Shown in pieces: positions 60,287 to 64,000 of a DNA stretch of 64,000 nt; positions within the stretch are counted from its first letter, which is position 1, and every line of letters begins with the position of its first letter. The position numbers were made by a program, and so were the translations under genes. This DNA comes from Aminobacter carboxidus (lineage in GTDB: Bacteria > Pseudomonadota > Alphaproteobacteria > Rhizobiales > Rhizobiaceae), in assembly GCF_014863355.1 (NCBI RefSeq), contig NZ_JACZEP010000016.1, positions 1 through 64,000 of the forward strand. The letters are read 5' to 3'. Below the pieces are notes generated by a model. That model was not told the DNA's origin and made no database searches. It saw nothing but the letters and a program-made list of their open reading frames with translations.

Positions 60287-60568
60287 TTAGAGCAGCTGGC
60301 TCAGGCTCATCGCCACCGACATGTCGCCCTCGACCTTGATCTTGCCGGTCATGAACGCCATCGTCGGGTTGAGGTCGCCAGCGATCAGCGACTCGAGATC
60401 GTCGAGCGACAGCTTGATGGTGCAGTCGGCCGGCCCGTCGGTCGTTGTAAGGGTGTTGCCGTCGATGACGATGACACCATCGCCGCCGGTGTCGAACTTG
60501 ATCGAGCGGTCAAATCCGGCGCTCTCCACCTTCGCCTTGATCTTGTCTGCGACTGCCTGAATGCTCAT
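60287..60568 (-). CDS. SCP2 sterol/lipid-binding domain protein
   Basis: A 93-residue single-domain SCP2 protein: MSIQAVADKIKAKVESAGFD, IVIDGNTLTTTDGPADCTIK, and the conserved DLNPTMAFMTGKIKVEGDMS. It binds acyl chains or hydrophobic small molecules in the cytosol. Transcription is monocistronic with a strong terminator; a palindrome resembling operators of fatty-acid/branched-chain MerR regulators lies about 110 bp upstream. Confidence 0.92.
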   Translation of the reverse strand: MSIQAVADKIKAKVESAGFDRSIKFDTGGDGVIVIDGNTLTTTDGPADCTIKLSLDDLESLIAGDLNPTMAFMTGKIKVEGDMSVAMSLSQLL

Positions 60569-60674
60569 GGCTCTCTCCTGGTCTTTTCCTGAAAGGCGCT
60601 TTGCGCCCGGCCTCCCCGGACCAATCCGGACGAGCCGGCCATGTCACAGGACTGGATTGCCTATAGCTGGCATC

Positions 60675-60693
60675 TTACGTTTACGTCAACGTA
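60675..60693 (-). promoter_or_regulatory. possible LiuR/MerR-type operator upstream of the SCP2 gene
   Basis: TACGT-CA-ACGTA (60682-60693) is a perfect palindrome preceded by another TTACGT (60675-60680). It resembles the MerR-family LiuR motif for leucine/isovalerate catabolism as I recall it. Identification is by resemblance only. Confidence 0.35.
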
Positions 60694-60758
60694 GAATTGG
60701 CTGGCGATGGTCATGTGAACCGAGGACATGAGGCAGCCATGCTGGCTGCCTGCCTGTA

Positions 60759-61304
60759 TCAATGCGCCTTGGCCGGGGTCGCTTCCGCAGGCTTTGCGGC
60801 TTCGACCGCTGCGGCGGCAGCCGATTCACGCTGGCGCACCGCGTTGTCACGGACGTCGTCAGGGGTGAGGAAGTCGATCTGCTCGACCATCACCTCGTGG
60901 ATCAGCTTCGAGCCGACACGCGTGTTGATGGCGTCGCGGATGCCGTTGCGAAAGCCATCGAGATCGAGCTTTTCGTATTCGGTGAAGTCGATCTGCGGAT
61001 TGCCGTAGAGATACGAATAGACCTGGTCGATGAGCAGGGAGTCCATCGGCACCGACATCTTTGATACTTCCTTGGGCTCGACCGTATAGACGAGGCGCGT
61101 GAGGAAATAGCCATGCACGCGCTCGTCTTTGAGCAGCGGCACGGAGATGACGTCGGTCTTGACGTAATCGAGACCACCGAGCAGCGGCTTCTGCTCCTCG
61201 GTCGCCGGCAGGTTGGCTGCGGCCTGGAACGAATAGAAGACCGCGCCGAGGGTCACGGCGACAATCCACAGCGCCGCCGCGATGAACTTGATCACCGCGC
61301 CCAC
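60759..61304 (-). CDS. conserved membrane-anchored protein at the end of the flagellar operon
   Basis: A 181-residue protein. The N-terminal membrane anchor (about 5-29, IKFIAAALWIVAVTLGAVFY) is followed by a periplasmic domain (KDERVHGYFLTRLVYTVEPK, VPMDSLLIDQVYSYLYGNPQ, INTRVGSKLIHEVMVEQIDF) and an Ala-rich tail. The single anchor plus domain recalls FliL-type proteins, but the match is weak. It overlaps the previous gene by 13 bp and is probably the last gene of the flagellar operon. Function unknown. Confidence 0.65.
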   Translation of the reverse strand: MGAVIKFIAAALWIVAVTLGAVFYSFQAAANLPATEEQKPLLGGLDYVKTDVISVPLLKDERVHGYFLTRLVYTVEPKEVSKMSVPMDSLLIDQVYSYLYGNPQIDFTEYEKLDLDGFRNGIRDAINTRVGSKLIHEVMVEQIDFLTPDDVRDNAVRQRESAAAAAVEAAKPAEATPAKAH

Positions 61305-61702
61305 CCGAATTCGTTGGCCGAATAGGTGCCGTCCGCTTCGGAGCGCTGGATCGCGTCCCTGAGCAGCGAGGCGACTTCGCTGACGGCGCTGAGATGGGCA
61401 AGGATCGCGCGCTCATTGGCAACGAGCTTGTCGCGCAGGCGTTCGACACCGACCTTGAGCTCGTTCGGGAAATCGCCTTCGACTAGGCCCTTGGTGGCGC
61501 GGGTCAGTTCGTAGAGATAACGGCTCTTGCGCGCGTTCGACGCCTTGATGTCGAAATGGATGTCGGTGCGGATGGCGGCGGTCTCTTCTTCGACCGCATC
61601 TTCGATGCGGCTGATGATGGCCGCGACGTTGCCCGGACGGGCGACGTCGATGAGATCGGCCGTCGCCGGGAGGTTCGTCCTGTATTCGGAGAGATCCGAC
61701 AT
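61292..61702 (-). CDS. FlgN-like flagellar chaperone candidate
   Basis: A 136-residue, mostly helical, coiled-coil-like protein (IISRIEDAVEEETAAIRTDI, NARKSRYLYELTRATKGLVE, ERLRDKLVANERAILAHLSA). Size, helicity and position just after flgJ fit FlgN, the hook-filament junction chaperone, but similarity is not compelling. No catalytic motif. It overlaps the next gene by 13 bp. Confidence 0.55.
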   Translation of the reverse strand: MSDLSEYRTNLPATADLIDVARPGNVAAIISRIEDAVEEETAAIRTDIHFDIKASNARKSRYLYELTRATKGLVEGDFPNELKVGVERLRDKLVANERAILAHLSAVSEVASLLRDAIQRSEADGTYSANEFGWAR

Positions 61703-61712
61703 ATCCTATCCT

Positions 61713-62267
61713 CTACGATTTGGTGTCAGTGACGGAGGCGGCATCGTCGCTTCCCAGCGAGCGCACCATCTTCCGCTGCAATTCCTGGATGAGCGCAGTG
61801 GCCTGGCTCATTTGTTCGTCGAGCGCAGCCTTTTCGGGGCCGCCGGAGACGCCGCTTACCGGCACCGCCTTTTCGTCCTTGATATAGTGGTCGCGCATCA
61901 CCGTCCTGGCGATGCCGATGCCACCGGCTTCGGCGGTCTGCTTGGCGAGATGCTCGGCCATCATGGACTTCCACATGTCGCCGGCCATGCCCTTGCCGTA
62001 CACGCTTTCGGTGTTCTTCGGCATCATGTTGCCGATGAAGGTCTGCAGCACCATCGCCTCGAACTTCTTCATCGAGGCGTCGGCCGAGGTCTTGTCTGGC
62101 TGGCGCCCGACGCCGCCGGTAACTTCCGCCTCGGTGAGCGAGAAGGCGCCTGACGTGCCTGCGTTAGCCGTCCGGTTGGCGAGTGCCGCGCGCGCAGCCT
62201 GGATGCCGGCCGGCTCGACGGCCTTGGCAACGTCCAGAATGATGTCGCTGGGTGGGGAGATGGCCAA
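61713..62267 (-). CDS. flgJ: flagellar rod-binding protein FlgJ (rod domain only)
   Basis: A 184-residue protein with the rod-binding domain (about 62-125): KKFEAMVLQTFIGNMMPKNT, VYGKGMAGDMWKSMMAEHLA, and GGIGIARTVM. Rhizobial FlgJ lacks the muramidase half found in enterics, as here. It caps the growing rod in the periplasm. It is followed by the FlgN-like gene 10 bp later on the same strand. Confidence 0.85.
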   Translation of the reverse strand: MAISPPSDIILDVAKAVEPAGIQAARAALANRTANAGTSGAFSLTEAEVTGGVGRQPDKTSADASMKKFEAMVLQTFIGNMMPKNTESVYGKGMAGDMWKSMMAEHLAKQTAEAGGIGIARTVMRDHYIKDEKAVPVSGVSGGPEKAALDEQMSQATALIQELQRKMVRSLGSDDAASVTDTKS

Positions 62268-62330
62268 ATCTGGCTCGCCTTTCCGGGTTTGCGTTACTGC
62301 TGATTGTGGAGGGTCAAGCTTGCGGCAACC

Positions 62331-62720
62331 TTACTTGTCTTCAGCCGACTTTCTTTCAATGATTTCGAGACGTTCGCGGTCGGCACTGTCACGCTCGTCC
62401 TGGCGGCGGACGTCGCGGTAGGCACGCTCGACCATATTGGTGCGGGCGGTGGCTGTGGCGATCTTGCCGACCTCGACATTGGCGAGGCCGAGATTGAGCT
62501 GCTTCTTGTCGATCGCCTCCTTGATGCGGCGATGGTAAAGCTCGGGGAACAGCTGCGAGATGCCGTCGGCGCTGTCGAAGCTGTCCGACAGCGATTGCGC
62601 CTCGGCTTCAGCGGCAATGGCATTGGCGACAAAGCCGGCATGGCGGGTCTCGTGCAGCGCCTTGAGCTGCTCCTGCACGACGATCAGCTTCTTCAGACGA
62701 TCCCGGCGTGACATTGCCAT
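62331..62720 (-). CDS. FliJ-like coiled-coil protein
   Basis: A 129-residue charged helical protein beginning MAMSRRDRLKKLIVVQEQLK and ending RDVRRQDERDSADRERLEII. No catalytic motif. Position directly after fliR (two bases apart) and the heptad-like pattern suggest an accessory of flagellar export such as FliJ, but no firm match. Same operon. Confidence 0.6.
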   Translation of the reverse strand: MAMSRRDRLKKLIVVQEQLKALHETRHAGFVANAIAAEAEAQSLSDSFDSADGISQLFPELYHRRIKEAIDKKQLNLGLANVEVGKIATATARTNMVERAYRDVRRQDERDSADRERLEIIERKSAEDK

Positions 62721-62722
62721 GC

Positions 62723-63475
62723 CTATCTCCCCACGGTGATGTCGACGAAGCCGTCGGCGAACAGGCTGAGCATGGTGGCGATGCCGAAATACACCAGCAT
62801 CAGGCCACCGGCGACGACGAAGGGCAGCGAGATGAAGTAGACCGGGATCTGCGGCGTCAGCTTGTTGACGAAGCCGATCGTCAGGTTGATCAGGATGGCA
62901 TAGGCGACGAACGGGCTGCCGAGCCTGAGCACCACCATGAAGCTCTCCGACAGCGTGTCGGTGACGTCGACCAGGGCGGCCTGCGGATTGAAGAACATGT
63001 TGACCGGCGCGACCTGATAGGAGGCGACGAGCGCGCGGATGATCTCGTGATGGAAATTGAAGGTGAACAGCAAGATCAGCGCTGCGATCGAGATGATCGA
63101 GGCAAGGGCTGCCTGCGGTTCGTTTTCTTCGATGGCATGGCCGCCGACGCCGCCGAAGCCGATCAGCATGGCGATTGCCGAGCCCATGAACATCAGCGCC
63201 AGAATGTAGAGCCTGGCCATCAGTCCAATCAGGCCGCCGATCAGAAGTTCAGACGCGATCATCGGCATCAGCACGCCGGGGCGGGCATCGACGAAGGGAA
63301 AGATCTGGTCCCAGAGGTGGATCAGAAGCCCGCCGGTGGCGGCAACCGCGACGAACAGCCTGACATGCATGGGCACACGCACGCTCGATATTCCGGGCAT
63401 CAGCATGAAGCAGCCGCCAATGCGACAGAAGGCGAGAAACGCCGCAAGGACCATGCCTTGCGCGGCGGCATTCAT
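62723..63475 (-). CDS. fliR: flagellar biosynthesis protein FliR
   Basis: A 250-residue integral membrane protein with about five or six helices. Marks are [20 protein letters not shown] followed by [49 protein letters not shown], and [19 protein letters not shown]. FliR is part of the FliPQR export gate of the flagellar type III apparatus. ATG 63475 overlaps the flhA stop by four bases. Confidence 0.93.
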   Translation of the reverse strand: MNAAAQGMVLAAFLAFCRIGGCFMLMPGISSVRVPMHVRLFVAVAATGGLLIHLWDQIFPFVDARPGVLMPMIASELLIGGLIGLMARLYILALMFMGSAIAMLIGFGGVGGHAIEENEPQAALASIISIAALILLFTFNFHHEIIRALVASYQVAPVNMFFNPQAALVDVTDTLSESFMVVLRLGSPFVAYAILINLTIGFVNKLTPQIPVYFISLPFVVAGGLMLVYFGIATMLSLFADGFVDITVGR

Positions 63476-64000
63476 GAGACGGTACCGAGCACGCGCAGTT
63501 CGACGCCCTTGGCGATCTCGACATGGCTGAGCACCGGCAGGGTCGGAAACAGCCGTTCGATGATCATGCGAACGTAAGGACGCGCGTCTGGTGCGGTGAC
63601 GATGACGAAGCGCTCGCCGGTTTCGAGATGGGTCCGGATTGCCTTGGAGGCATCCTGGCCGAACTCCTCGAGCTGGCGCGGGTCGATGTCGAACTCGCGC
63701 ACTTCGCCCTTGGCGTCGCGCTTGAGGCTCTGGTGGAAGGCGAGGTCCCAGCGGTTGCCGAGACGCAGCACCTTGAGCACGCCGCCTTCGCTCAAATCGC
63801 CGCAGATCTGCTGCGCCATGCGGATGCGGACATGCTCGACGATCTGCTCGGTGCGGCGCACATGCGGTGAGATCTCGGCGATGGCCTCGATGATGAGGTG
63901 GAGATTGCGGATCGACACGCGCTCGGCGAGCAACAGCTTGAGCACCGCCTGCAGGCCCGGATAGGTGATGTGCGAGGTGCAGATTTCGTCGGCAAGCTTG
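63472..64000 (-). CDS. flhA: flagellar biosynthesis protein FlhA, C-terminal part
   Basis: The gene enters from the right edge; the last 175 or so residues are present. [20 protein letters not shown] at the edge leads into [20 protein letters not shown] and [20 protein letters not shown]. Then come [20 protein letters not shown] and [17 protein letters not shown] at the end. FlhA forms the nonameric cytosolic ring of the export apparatus that docks substrate-chaperone complexes. It overlaps fliR by ATGA. Confidence 0.93.
   Translation of the reverse strand, partial: KLADEICTSHITYPGLQAVLKLLLAERVSIRNLHLIIEAIAEISPHVRRTEQIVEHVRIRMAQQICGDLSEGGVLKVLRLGNRWDLAFHQSLKRDAKGEVREFDIDPRQLEEFGQDASKAIRTHLETGERFVIVTAPDARPYVRMIIERLFPTLPVLSHVEIAKGVELRVLGTVS

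Noticed and set aside
1-64000. CRISPR array, rRNA operon, intact insertion sequence or replication origin
   Set aside because: No regularly spaced repeats, rRNA-like sequence, complete transposase or cluster of DnaA boxes was seen anywhere in the window.

Overview
The window is a chromosomal segment of a GC-rich alphaproteobacterium of the Hyphomicrobiales (Rhizobiales). Gene content and protein wording look most like Phyllobacteriaceae (Mesorhizobium/Aminobacter type). Supporting signs are a CpdR cell-cycle regulator, homospermidine synthase, a Brucella-type Omp10 lipoprotein, a rhizobial flagellar tail (flhA-fliR-flgJ), an alpha-r8 (suhB/mmgR) small RNA, a ROSE RNA thermometer, a speF-type leader before ornithine decarboxylase and a CtrA box. 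No database search was possible; names rest on recognised motifs and family resemblance.

Layout. 0-0.7 kb: a broken tyrosine integrase next to tRNA-Val, the scar of an integrated element. 0.7-6.3 kb: cpdR, an N-formylglutamate amidohydrolase, the mmgR-like sRNA, hisN, a lysophospholipase-like hydrolase, a heat-regulated hsp20 and a threonine aldolase. 6.3-13 kb: gltB-gltD (glutamate synthase). 13-22.5 kb: envelope genes (SGNH/DUF459, lytic transglycosylase, galU, a beta-barrel protein, kpsF/kdsD), bluB under a cobalamin riboswitch, and a TetR-MFS pair. 22.6-29.3 kb: SPFH-NfeD pair, FAD oxidoreductase, hemH, a LysM-tailed 5'-nucleotidase and omp10. 29.4-31.9 kb: a complete galactitol-type PTS (IIC-IIA-IIB). 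31.9-35.6 kb: homospermidine synthase, then a CopG-ParE toxin-antitoxin operon running through an unknown membrane protein into a DUF3445 haem protein, with a 54-bp duplication flanking the unknown gene. 35.6-43 kb: pabC, pabB, pepF, an orphan sigma-54 activator and a DUF882 peptidase. 43-46.7 kb: eda, an N-acetylmuramidase, trhO and a DUF533 protein. 46.7-51.7 kb: a CtrA-linked sRNA candidate, then SDR, sterol desaturase and methyltransferase genes, an aminotransferase and an acetyltransferase. 51.7-56.5 kb: a histidine kinase remnant, a deaminase, a nickel/cobalt exporter with DUF1007 partner, LysR and an amidase. 56.5-60.6 kb: ornithine decarboxylase with a long structured leader, an acetyltransferase, three small lipoproteins and an SCP2 protein. 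60.7-64 kb: flagellar genes ending in a partial flhA.

Connections. Ornithine decarboxylase (57.1 kb) and homospermidine synthase (31.9 kb) form the rhizobial route to homospermidine. gltBD and the sRNA at 2.3 kb belong to nitrogen physiology. Several genes serve peptidoglycan and the outer membrane. The window is rich in RNA regulation: riboswitch, thermometer, speF-type leader and two sRNAs whose unpaired CUCC-rich motifs could pair with Shine-Dalgarno sequences. The strongest leads for something undescribed are the CtrA-linked sRNA candidate at 46.7 kb, the copG-parE-ORF-DUF3445 operon with its captured N-terminus, and the orphan galactitol-type PTS.
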